Below are positions 44,741-55,684 of a stretch of DNA of 64,000 bases, piece after piece. The number at the start of each line of letters is the position of its first letter. The first letter of the stretch is position 1. Origin of the DNA: Rhizophagus clarus (lineage: Eukaryota > Glomeromycota > Glomeromycetes > Glomerales > Glomeraceae); contig BLAL01000002.1 in the NCBI GenBank assembly GCA_015698045.1, forward strand, positions 186,001 to 250,000, written 5' to 3'. The translations under genes were made by a program, and so were the position numbers. The notes beneath the pieces are model-generated. The model was not told the DNA's origin. It did no database searches and worked only from the letters and a program-made list of their open reading frames with translations.

Positions 44741-45579
44741 TTTTTAATTATTTATCAGTTTATTTTTGTAGTGTTTTCAGATGAAAAGCATGATCAGACT
44801 TTTGGAATTAAGGTAAGAAAGGGTGGGGGAAGTGTTTTTCAGTATTGTTTTAACTAATTAATTAATTATTTTTTTTGTTCTTTTTTGTAGTATTGCCAGA
44901 TGAAAAGCATGACCAAACTTTTGAAATTAAGGTAAGAAAGGTTGGAAGAAGTGTTTTATTATTTTTTTTTAATTAATTAACTTTTTTTTATTTTTTGTAG
45001 TGTTGTCAGATGAAAAGCATGATTAAACTTTTGGAATTAAGGTAAGTGAGGATGGGGAAGTGTTTTTCAGTGTTTTTTTTTAACTAATCAATTAATTATT
45101 ATTTTTTTCTTTTTTGTAGTATTGCCAAATGAAAAGTATGATTAGACTTTTGGAATTAAGGTAAGAGAGGGTGGTGAAAGTATTTTTCATTGTTCTTTTT
45201 TTAACTAATTAAGTTATTAACTTTTTTTTTCTTTTTTTGTAATGTTACCAGATGAAAACCATGACCAATCTTTTGAAAATAGGGTATTAAAAACCAAAAA
45301 AAAATAATAAAAATAAATAAATTTGATCTAAAATACTGAAAAAAAGTGAAAAAATAAATAAAATAAAATAAATTTTAGTAAATACTGAGTAATTTACATT
45401 TATCAACATTAATATTTTTTAAAAATAAATCCACATATACCGTATCTATTATAAACTCTATGCAAACATAATATGTGAGTTACTTTCAAATTGACTGATC
45501 TACACAAACTTAATTTGTGGGTTTAAAAAGTAACTTCATATAAACTCTATGCAAATCCATATGTGAATTATATTAGTAT

Positions 45580-46228
45580 TAATGTTGCAAGCGAAATTGT
45601 TTTATGATTGGTGAAACATTTTACTTTTTGAAGTCAAAATCTGAAACTTGACCCAAACCTCTGTAATTTGTCCAAACCTCTATAATCTTCGTAACCTTAA
45701 ATTTCAAATTATGTTTTTACTATATATTTTATTGTCTTAAAAAATTTAATAATTTTTATATATATCACATTATTATAAAATTTACATAGAATCAATCTAT
45801 CACTTTAATTTACTATTTTGTTTACTTGTATATTGAATATCAATATATTTTTTTATACACTATTTCTCGTTATCCTTAAAAATTTCATCTAAATTTTTAA
45901 TAAACTCTGCATCTAGATTTAATAACATCAAATACTTCTCCTTTATTATTAATATTCTTCTTCCATGATTTTAATAAGATCATCATCTAGATTCAAATAT
46001 GCATTAACAATAAACTGCCAAAACCTATTCATCTGAATATCTGATATACTATTTAAATGGGTAATTTAATTATATACTGATTGCATGTATACAGTATATG
46101 AAAAATTTGGCCAATCACCTTTTTAGATTACAGAGGTTCCTGGTAGATTTTACACCTGTAATGAAACTAATTTTGCCCAGTTTTAGAGGTTTACCTATAG
46201 GCAGGTTTCAGTTTCGCCTACAACATTA
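45580..46228. mobile_element. Element G: short hAT-like MITE
   Basis: The duplication ATTAGTAT flanks it (45,572-45,579 and 46,229-46,236). The TIRs are TAATGTTGCAAGCGAAATTG and TAATGTTGTAGGCGAAACTG (reverse complement). It is 649 bp with no coding sequence, and it sits inside the F unit right after the TATATTAGTAT word that ends such units. Confidence 0.87.
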
Positions 46229-46252
46229 ATTAGTATTATTTGGGGTTTTCTC

Positions 46253-47785
46253 TAAAGTTGCCTACCAAAACTCAATTAGCCAATATCAAAATGTTAAAAC
46301 CTAAAATACGTTAAAATGCCAAAATACTGAAATAGTTTTAACACGACAAAATTATCAAAACTAGTTTTGACATGTCAAAACTGCTGATACTAAACATCAC
46401 AATATTTTGCAATAGGTTTCATTCATTATAATAAAAATTAAAAAATAAGAAACGTTTTGCAATATTTTTTATTAAATAATTAAAAAACTGTTATGAAACA
46501 ATTTTTTTTCTTTAAGTTAAAAAAGCTTGAAAAACCATTGCGAAATAATTTTTCGCTTAAAAATTCAAAAATAAAAAACATTTCACAACATTTTTTATTA
46601 AATAATTGAAAAATTGTTGTGAAACAGTTTTTTTTCTAAGTTAAAAAAGCTTGAAAAACTGTTGTGTTTTTCGCTTAAAAATTCAAAAATAAAAAATATT
46701 TCACGTTTTTTATTAAATACTTAAAAAACTATTACGAAATAATTTTTTTCTAAGTTAAAAAAATAAAAAATGTTTCGCAATATTTTTTATTATTGCCGTT
46801 TTCAAAATGTTTGATTTTAATGGTTTGTATATAATAAAAAAAACACAAAAACATAAAATACAAAAACACAAAAAATACAAATCTAAAAAAGGAAAATTTT
46901 ATAATTCTGGCCAAAATTATACATAATTTCAATAAATGTAGATGATCTACATTAAAAATTTCCTTTTTGAAAATTTTGTATAACTTAAATTCCATTATGA
47001 TAAAAATTAAAATTTCCTTTTTTGGAAATTTGTGTAATGCCATGTGACTTTGATTGGCCAATAATAATAAAGTATATTTTTAAAATTGTGTTTTTGTATT
47101 TTTTGTGTTTTGTGTTTTTATGTTTTTTTTTATTATATACAAACCATTAAAATCAACCATTTTGAAAACGGCAATAAATAATTGAAAAACTGTTGCAAAA
47201 CGTTTTCTTTCTAAGTTAAAAAAGTTTGAAAACCTATTGCAAAATGATTTTTTTTTGTTTAAAAATTAAAAAATAAAAAACATTTCACAACGTTTTATAT
47301 TAAATAATTGAAAAACTGTTGCAAAATAGTTTTTTTTTCTAAGTTAAAAAATAAAAAATGTAAAAAATAAAAAACATTTCACAACGTTTTTTATTAAATA
47401 ATTGAAAAACTGTTGCGAAATGATATTTTTTTGTTTAAAAATTAAAAATAAAAAATGTTTCACATTATTTTTTATTAAATAATTGAAAACCTGTTATAAA
47501 ATGGTTTTTTTTGTTTAAAAATTAAAAAATAAAAAATATTTCGCAATATTTTTTATTAAATGCTTAAAAACTGTTGCGAAATGATTTTTTTTGTTAAATT
47601 AACAATAGTGATTGCTGTTTGATATGTATATATTATATATATCATATGTCGAAATAGTTTTGATAATTTTGACATGTTAAAATTATTTTGGCATTTTGAC
47701 AAATTGAAAGGCCAATGTCAAAATGTCAAAATAGTTTTGACAATTTTAACATATCGAAACTCTTTAATTTTAGCAGGCAACTTTA
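46253..47785. mobile_element. Element H: hAT-like non-autonomous element
   Basis: The TIRs are TAAAGTTGCCTACCAAAACT and TAAAGTTGCCTGCTAAAATT (reverse complement). The duplications are GTTTTCTC and GTTCTCTC (one mismatch). The arms iterate AAAATGTCAAAAT-type words. The interior is a tandem array of TTTCGCAAYRTTTTTTATTAA and AACTGTTGCRAAAYR units, similar in motif to element D. A mariner-like MITE splits the array. Confidence 0.8.
46793..47174. mobile_element. mariner/Tc1-type MITE nested in element H
   Basis: It has long near-perfect inverted repeats (about 100 bp) starting TTGCCGTTTTCAAAATG. It is flanked by TA on both sides, and removing it restores the local repeat phase (TTTTTTATTAAATAATTG). 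The 103-codon frame over it is a by-product. Confidence 0.8.
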
Positions 47786-48110
47786 GTTCTCTCTAATTAC
47801 TGTAATAAATAATATTCAAAAAGTATATTTTATTTATAATTGTAATTCAGAAAGATACCAATAATTTAATTATGATATCACAAATAGAATTTGGATAAAA
47901 AATAATTTTTATTTTACAGCTATATAATTATTTGATTATCTAATATAATAAGAAAATTACTAAACTTAACTGAAAAGAATTTTCTTTACCTGTGGCAGTT
48001 ATGTATTACCTAATTATGTTTATTTGTTTACCAATTTTTTTTAAATATGCAGACATACTACATATATCTTTTCTAGAATGTTTAATATATTTTTTCTTTA
48101 AACCTTTTGT
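47786..48110. other. AT-rich interval, end of the F unit then no feature
   Basis: The first about 30 bp continue the F unit (AATTACTGTAATAAATAATAT). The rest shows nothing I can name. Confidence 0.3.
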
Positions 48111-48717
48111 TTAAGGTATATTCTTTTCTTTCTTTTTTTTATTTTTGTTTATTTCTTATAACTAGTTCTTTACTAACTTTTTCGCTCTTTTTAAGTTCTT
48201 TAATCCTTCTGGTTTTGTAATTACTAATTAAGGTATACTAAGAAATTTTTAGCATTATAGGACCCTGATTCATATTTTTTTTATCTTTTACACTTTGTTT
48301 CTTCTATTTTATTTTTGTACTTCATTTCTTTTGTTCTTTTTAAGTCCTTTAGTGATTTATTTTTTTTCTCTAATTAAGATATGTTTATTTTTTTTTTATT
48401 TTTATTTTTGCTTATTACATTTCATTTTTTACTAATTTTTTTCCTTTATTTTTTTTCTTCCTTTTCACCCTCTCTTCATCTTTCTCTTTCTTTTTGTTTT
48501 CCTATTATTTTCCTCTTTCTTTGTCTTCCTATCATTATCCTTTTTATTTTTTATCTTTCTACTCTATCCTATCTCTTCTTTTTTATCTCCCTATTATTTT
48601 CCCTCTTCCTTTTCATCTTCCTATTATTACCCTTTTTCTTTTTCATCTTTTCATTCTATCCCATCTTTTCTTTTTCATCTCTCCATTATTTTTCCTCTTC
48701 CTTTTTGTCTTTTTATG
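48110..48717. repeat. Pyrimidine-strand minisatellite (TCTTCCTATTATT type)
   Basis: C and T dominate the plus strand, with about 20-25-bp units like TTTTTCATCTTCCTATTATT. Donor-like TTTAAG|GTATATTC (48,116) and ATTAAG|GTATAC (48,232) precede it. Frames across it (48,381-48,725) are low-complexity by-products. Confidence 0.7.
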
Positions 48718-49300
48718 GTAGTTAGATTTATATATTTGTCTATTTGCATTTATCTAATTTGTAATCAAAGAAACAGATATGGATAAACTATTACAGATAT
48801 CCAAATATCCTATTTTATCTGTAATACAGATAACATCTGTAAAATTTTGTATGAAAAATGACTTCTCTTGAAGTGACAGGATTTTTAAAAATCATAGTTT
48901 CTCTAGATTTCTGCCTTTATTTATCTGGTTTCATACATTTTTATTTTAATTTTTTTTTAGCGGTGTTATTATAATTTTATGTCTTAGTCTAGTTTTGCTG
49001 TGGTTTTACATTCCTTTTTTTTTATATATTAGACTTTGAATAATTACGTTCTTTTTTTGAATTGTTTTTTTTTTAATTATTTTATTGTATTTTATTTTAT
49101 TTGTATTTTTTCTGGGGGGCGTGCAGGATAAGTTGTTACATCATTTCTCTTTAAAAGAAATATGGGACTTTCGAAGGTATCTTGGAGCTGGGTTGCCAGT
49201 CGAAATTGTAATTTGGATATACTTTCTGAATTGGTTTTAAAATAAAATAAAATAACATCTGTAAAATCTGAATAAATTTATATAAGACTGCACCAAGCCA
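48718..49300. mobile_element. Element K: truncated relative of element J
   Basis: It starts TAGTTAGATTTATATATTTG and, through about 120 bp, follows the left arm of J (GCATTTATCYAAT, ACAGATA, CTATTACAGATATC, AACATCTGTAAAAT). No right TIR is visible. A 406-bp retroposon interrupts it. Confidence 0.55.
48846..49251 (+). mobile_element. Short retroposon with 16-bp target duplication
   Basis: ATAACATCTGTAAAAT lies on both sides (48,830-48,845 and 49,252-49,267). The insert ends in TTTTAAAATAAAATAAA. Long target duplications plus an A-rich 3' tail indicate LINE-driven insertion of a SINE, a truncated LINE or an mRNA 3' end. I see no tRNA-like promoter, so its source is unknown. Confidence 0.75.
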
Positions 49301-49574
49301 ATTTTCTGTTTAACATAACAAAGTCAAGATTTTTTAAAGAAGAGATGCAATTTAACAACAAAAAATATGACCAGAATTATTATTAATTTTAGCCCAAATT
49401 AAATATTCATTAAACATTTAAACAAAGTATTGGATTTGAACAGCCTAAATAGATATGTAATAAAATATAAAATAAGACTCAAATTAAATGTTAGATTTTT
49501 AAAATTCTTTATTTGATTTACAAATGACAAAACAAAATTATATTAACTACATAATAAACAATTGCATATTACAA

Positions 49575-50480
49575 AATATTAATCTCATTTTGTGAAAAAA
49601 TTCCACCTGCTAAATTCCAATTTTTTTTAAGTAAAAGTAAATGCTCAAACATAAAATTTGATAATTGAGTTTGTTTTACTGTCATTAAATTACTTGCATT
49701 GCTGAACAGTAGTTGAAATAGTAGAAATACATAAATATACTTTTGCAAGAATAAACAATATTGGAACCCTTTTTTCACTCATTTTCCATCATTCCAAAGG
49801 ACAATCATTAAACTGAATTTATGAAATAGCTATATAATCTGTTACTTCATCTGATTCTTTAGTATTCTGCATAAACATACTTGCCAAAAGTGAGTTATTA
49901 TATTAATTATCACTTTTATTATTATAATTGTTATCTTCATCTATAAAAAACTTTTAAATGCTTAGAAGCAAATCGTAATTTTTTACATCTTAGATCTAGC
50001 AATACATCTATCAGTTGGTACATTTTAGTAATGGTTTATAGCTTTATACAAAATATTTTTGACATTTTTTTTTAAAATCTTTACAATCTTATGGCATTTC
50101 AATATAAATTTTTCTTCCCTTTGAATATTTAGTATCAATTTTAACTTCTGAAGAATTTGCATACTCAACATCTTCATAAACACTATATTTAAAGTAGTAA
50201 GATCAATATTGATCAATTTTTTAGTAGAAGTAGTACATATATCTTGTTTAATTATTTGTAAAGCTTATTAATAGTAGTGTAAGTACTATCACCTAAAAGA
50301 TCAGTAGCTTTCACAAATTTTTTAAAAATATTATTAGTAATTAATTTCTTTTAATCTTTTACTATCTTTTTGTACTTGTGAATTAAAATCAACACTAAGT
50401 GAACTTCTTATTCAGAACAAATAAAATGAATTCCATCTGGTTAGTATATTTGAAATTATTTGCAAATAATGAACATTTTC
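49575..50480 (-). pseudogene. hAT transposase relic (C-terminal half)
   Basis: Minus-strand pieces read SSEVKIDTKYSKGRK-like sequence (50,216-50,025 region), DLRCKKLRFASKHLK (about 49,985-49,940), then DEVTDYIAIS, CPLEWWKMSEKR (about 49,810-49,770) and SNASNLMTVKQTQLSNFMFE, ending LLLLKKNWNLAGGIFSQNE (to 49,569). The 'PLEWW...LFSNASNL...' arrangement is the hAT C-terminal dimerisation (hATC) domain. No N-terminal catalytic part is visible; stops and shifts are frequent. It is a family distinct from the 55.7-58.8-kb hAT. Confidence 0.6.
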
Positions 50481-50532
50481 TTTCAAATTCTATAAAAATA
50501 CAATTGTTTTTAATAAGAAATTTTTAAGATAA

Positions 50533-50705
50533 GGGCAGTGACATATATTAGCTAATATTTTAGGGGGTGGGGGGGTAAGCGAAAATCTTAGGTTACACAA
50601 TTTTTAAAAAATATGATTGGTTGCACGTGACCAAGATATCTTACCTGGGGGTGGGGGGGTAAGCGCCTATAGTAAAAAAATATTAGCTAATATATGTCAC
50701 TGCCC
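50533..50705. mobile_element. Harbinger-type MITE with two G-rich tracts
   Basis: It has inverted ends GGGCAGTGACATATATTAGC and TAA on each side (50,530-50,532 and 50,706-50,708), as in PIF/Harbinger insertions. Inside, GGGGGTGGGGGGGTAAGCG occurs twice as a direct repeat (about 50,563 and 50,646) in otherwise AT-rich DNA. It is 173 bp and noncoding. Confidence 0.75.
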
Positions 50706-50708
50706 TAA

Positions 50709-51687
50709 TAAACTACCATAATAAGATTCTGATTTGTAAATGTCACTCTTTTTTTTGAATTTTAATTAACTTTTCTGTTTGTTTTGGCAATGTAAAAAAA
50801 TAACATAAATCTTTTAGCTCTTACTACTAAGGTTTCTATCAGCATTAGTCTTTTCATGATGTAAAATATCCAAAGAACAATAGGAAAATTTTTTATATGA
50901 ATGGATAATAAGTAAAAATATGGATTAAGTTTGTGAAAATTTTAAATTTTATAAAGGTCATATTTAACCTTTACTTTTTGATATGATCCTATTGCAGAAT
51001 TGAGTACCAGATAAATTGCATATAATGCTATGCATTACAGATGTTTTTTGATAACTGGTAATTGATGAACTTAAATCTAGAAATACCTGAAGGTTGGAAA
51101 GATAAAGTTAGAGATGTTATTATTAAAAAAAATAAGACATATATATATTAAATTTTACTCTTAGCTTAAAATAGGTTCAACTAATTAGCAATATACTTTT
51201 TTAATAGGATAAAATAAATTAACTATACTTTAATATTTTAATTTGGGTAAACTTTTTCCATACCTTTGAACAGTTCAAATTAGAAGTTTATGGAATAATT
51301 TTTATTTACTTCATAATACTATGAAAAATACTAAAACTGATGTAATATAGTTTTTTAATGGTGCATATATATGGTTGCATCAATTCTTAGATTTTAGCTT
51401 TTATCAAATAAGTAATATTATATTATATATATATATGTTAGTGCATCATATTTCAGAAATAATGTATATTCATCATTATTTTGATTTGGTAGTATTTTCT
51501 TGTTCAGCAGTAAAAAAAATTATTAGCAAATTTCTCATTTCTTTAGAAAAATAACAAAAGTTAATGGTAGTAAAAAAAGAAAATCAGCAATTTTAGATAT
51601 CCTTAAATATAAGAATAGGAACTTATATTTCAATTGCAATGAAATTAATTTAACTTCAATACCAAAATGTTTGTATATTGATTAAAT
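50709..51687. other. AT-rich interval, no feature seen
   Basis: One short open patch near 51,065-51,150 (LNLEIPEGWKDKVRDVIIKK) could be a coding relic of unknown family. Otherwise simple AT sequence. Confidence 0.25.
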
Positions 51688-51695
51688 ATTTTATT

Positions 51696-53002
51696 TAGGG
51701 TTCCGCAAAAAATCTGATCAGATTATAGTATTATAATCTGCGGATCGGATTCAGATTCCAAATTTGAATTTGAAGTTCAGATTTGGATTTGAAATTGTAT
51801 AATCTGAATCCGTCGAATTGAATCCAGATCAAATCTGCTAGATCCAGATCGGATCATAAGATCTGTTAATCCAGGCGTTTTTGTTTATAAAATTGCAAAA
51901 GAAAACGCCAAAACAGATAATTCTGGCGTTTTATATATATGAAGTTGCAAAAGAAATGCCAGAACAGATGGTTCCAGCGTTTTTTACATACCAAGTTGCA
52001 AAAAACAAACATCAGAACAGGCGATTTCACATTTTTATTTATAAAATTTTAAAAAAAATGCTGAAACAGAACTGCGACCTATTAAACATGCCAAAACGGC
52101 GGTCTTTCACATTACTTTATGAAAAAAATGCTGAAATCGGCATTTTTTTTTGAATAACACCGTTTATTAATAGAAAAAACGTTAAATTGTTTTTTAAATA
52201 AATGATTTAGAAAAAATGTTAAATTGTTTTGTTTTATTAAACGATTTAGGAAAAACCTGTTAAAATCATTTTTATTTATTAAAACGATTTTTAAAAGAAA
52301 TGTTGAAATCATTTTTTTTATTAAAATCATTTTTTTTTTGTTAAACAATTTTAAAAAGCGTAAAATCATTTTTTTTATTAAAACGATTTTAAAAAAACAG
52401 TTAAAAATCGTTTTTTTATTAAACAATTTTTTTAAAAAAAAGTTAAAATTGTTTTTTATTAAAACGATTTTAAAAAGAACTGTTAAAGTCGTTCTTTCAT
52501 TAAAACGATTTTAAAAAAAAATGTAAAATCATTTTTTTTTAGTAAACGATTTTAAAAAAGCATAAAATCATTTTTTTATTAAAACGATTTTAAAAAAAAC
52601 TGTTAAAAATCATTTTTTTATTAAAACGATTTTAAAAATACTGTTAAAAATCATTTTTTTATTAAAACAATTTTTAAAAAATACGTTAAAAATCATTCTT
52701 TTATTAAAATGATTTTTTAAAAAAAACGTAGAATCATTTTTTTATTAACTGTTAACGATTTTAAAAAAGCGTAAAATCATTTTTTTTTATTATTATCTAA
52801 ATCTGAATTTGGTCGGATTTGGATCAGATTCAGGTCAGATTTAGATTAAACTCAGATTTTAAATTTAGGTCCGCGGATTGGATTCAGATTTCAAATATAT
52901 ATCTGAATTACGGATCTGAATTTAAAATTGATAGATCTGGATCTGTCAGATCAGATTTAAATCTGGTAAAATCTGATCCGATCTGATCCATGCGGAACCT
53001 TA
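51696..53002. mobile_element. Element E: non-autonomous hAT-like element
   Basis: ATTTTATT flanks it (51,688-51,695 and 53,003-53,010). The TIRs are TAGGGTTCCGCAAAAAATCT and TAAGGTTCCGCATGGATCAG (reverse complement). The arms iterate GATCTGAATC-type words. The interior has two arrays: about 50-bp units with GGCGTTTT...TTGCAAAA...GCCA (51,880-52,140), shared with element C, and about 43-bp units with TTATTAAAACGATTTTAAAA (52,145-52,790). The frames at 51,881-52,514 come from these arrays. Confidence 0.88.
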
Positions 53003-53010
53003 ATTTTATT

Positions 53011-54235
53011 TAATCATAGTAGATGAAAATTATTTAGTGATATTTATTTAAATTAAAATTTATAACATTATACAAGTAAAAAAAAAATATATATATAATT
53101 TTTAAGCAGTTATAAAAATTACTTCTATTTGCAAATATATTAAATAAAATATAAATTGTAATTTTTTCCTAATATATTAGTAGTTATCATATTTTTTTTC
53201 ATTACTTAAAAACTATCTATGATTTTTATTTGTAAAATTGTAAAACTTATGAAAATAAATTCTAATAAATATTTAATATTATGCATATCTGATTTCACTT
53301 TTCTTTTCCATCTAATATTAATTTGTATAGATTTCAGTTTATAAGTTTATTTTTTCCTAGAAGTTAATGTCTGGTGATTTTGATCTTAAAGAAAATTGGA
53401 TTCTTAAAGAGGATCTGGTTCATTTGGACTTAGTGGTAGTTAATATAATAAAATAAATGTTTTTTGATATTGTAAAAAAAATTTAGCATTCCAATTATTG
53501 TTACTTAATATATATAATAAAGTAGAGTAAACACCAATACCTTTAAATATATACTTATAATATCCTATTTTTAGATAATAATTATATATGGAATCTTTGC
53601 AATAGAAAAGTATGAAACTCAAAAAAATTTTTAAATTTACTTTATATGCTAGAATAAGTGTAAATTTAATATTAATTAAATTTTTATTTTTTTTTGAATT
53701 TCGTATCTTCCTATTGCAAAAACCCTATATATATTTTTTAAAAATACTAAAAAACTAACTCTTTGTACAATTAATCATGATATGAATATTAACAAAAAAA
53801 AATATATTAGGGGTAAGTATTTCTCTTCATATTATTGGATGTAATTTCAAAAGTTTAAATAAATAAATATTTTTAAGTATAAATAAAATAAGAATTTTGT
53901 TATAATATGCAGGATAATGATCTGTAGCTTATTAAAAGAAGAAAACACTTTTATCATATAACAAATGACCATTTTTATGTAAGAATATTGCAGTGATGGC
54001 ATTTTTTACTATAAAATTCATTTACAGTAAAAATTAATATCTGTATTATTAACTGAAGATTGAGGTTATTTTATAGAAAAATACATAAAGATTTTGCATA
54101 TACTAATAAAAAATATGAAATGAATTTAATTTAAAAAAAATATTTGTAAAACAACTATTTTAAAGAGTTTGTATTTGATAATATATTTATCAAGCTTTCT
54201 AATAAAAATAGGTTTATTCAATTATCTTATATGAA
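53011..54235. other. AT-rich interval, no feature seen
   Basis: Only short open patches (for example SGDFDLKENWILKEDLVHLD at about 53,370-53,430) without a recognisable family. No repeats with clear ends. Confidence 0.3.
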
Positions 54236-55684
54236 TAAATGTATATCTCGCCTGAGGCGAAATGATTAAATTTCACATAATATATTAAATAAAATCTGAT
54301 TGGCTACAAATACATAGTTACACATGACATAAATTTTTTATGCAAGGTGAGATTTAAGATGCATCGCATTTTCCTAATATAAAAAAAAATAAACCCCCTT
54401 ATTCTTTACAATTCTTTTCTGTACAAAGTGAAATTTAAATACATCGCATTTCCTAATGTAAATCAAAATTATGACATAATTAACAATTAAACAGATTTAT
54501 ATGTAAAGCGAAATCAGAATATATCGCATTTCCTAATATGAATTGAAATAATGTATCATAAACAAATCTATATTATCCTTCTCGCTTTTAACAAAATCAT
54601 ATCATTTAATAACATAAACAAACCCGTATTGATATAATAAACAACCTTTAATAACAACTTTTAATAACAACTATTTTTTTCAATATTACTTTCCTATTCT
54701 TGATATCAAAGAAACTTTAATTGAAATTATTATTGAAAAATCTTGCACTAATACTTTAATCTCTGACTTGTTTCTCTTTCACGTTCTTATCTCTTTCAAT
54801 AAAAATTATAAGCCCTAATGGATATATATCAATTCGAATTTAATCCTGTTTATATAAATATCACACAAGATATAGAAGGTATCGAATATACTAATGTTGA
54901 TAAAGAAAACAGTGATACTTTAATAAGTACTTACTATGTTTACTAAATTACTTATAAATGTACCTTTACTACTTCTTTACACATATAATCTAATATCATA
55001 TACATCTTTATATTTACAGTTGAGTTTGAGAATATTCCTAAAGATACTAAATTCAACATGTGGGATAAAGTTGATAACTATTTTGATGAATACGGTGCTA
55101 GAAATGGATTTGCAATCATTAAATATAGAATGAAACAAAATGGTAAAGATCAAATTCATAAAAGAACCTTAGTTTATGAATTTAATGGAACATACAAACC
55201 CAAAAAATCAGCAGAAGCAGCATTAAAAGGAACACAACAAAATATAAAAACCAAAAAATTAAATCGCCTATGGCATATAAATTTATTCTTTCCTGATCAA
55301 ACAACACAAATAAGTATTACAATATTTGTCAATAAACATAATCATATACTTGTACCTAAAACTTAAGAATTTGCAATAAAATATAAAGCATTTACTAATG
55401 AAGTGCTTAATGAAATTTCATTGATGACAAAGCAGGAAAATTTAATACTTACTAAAGCTTCGCATGAGCTGGCTCAAGTCAAGCTACAGTCTGGCTTGGC
55501 TTGGCTTGAAAAAAAAAATTCTGGTTTGAGCCAAAATGAGTCAAGCTACAAAAAATCTTGGCTCAACTTATTCAAGCCAAGCTGAGCCATGAAAAATTCT
55601 GGTTCAAGCCAAGTTGAGCTTGAGCTGGCTCAAACTGGCTCAAGCTTTATTATCAAAAAAAAAGCCAAAACTAGGCGTTTTTAT

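Larger units (their letters stand above)
43016..45579 (+). repeat. Degenerate cassette-array unit (F copy), itself interrupted
   Basis: It opens with CTCTGAATAATACTAATATA (compare CCCCGAATAATAC in A) and has TATAAAGGCAGGGT at 43,185 and the TAATCAGATAATCC block. The unit's next segment (TTATTTATCAGTTTATTTTT) appears only at 44,750, so about 1.5 kb lies between. Five 41-nt-type cassettes follow (44,772, 44,891, 45,002, 45,119, 45,245), more diverged than in A-C. The last again lacks GTAAGG and is followed by AATAATAAAAATAAATAAA. It continues past elements G and H (TAATTACTGTAATAA at about 47,794). Confidence 0.65.

Noticed and set aside
52112-52514. Overlapping Lys/Phe/Ile-rich ORFs on both strands
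   Set aside because: They are produced by the TTATTAAAACGATTTTAAAA array of element E.
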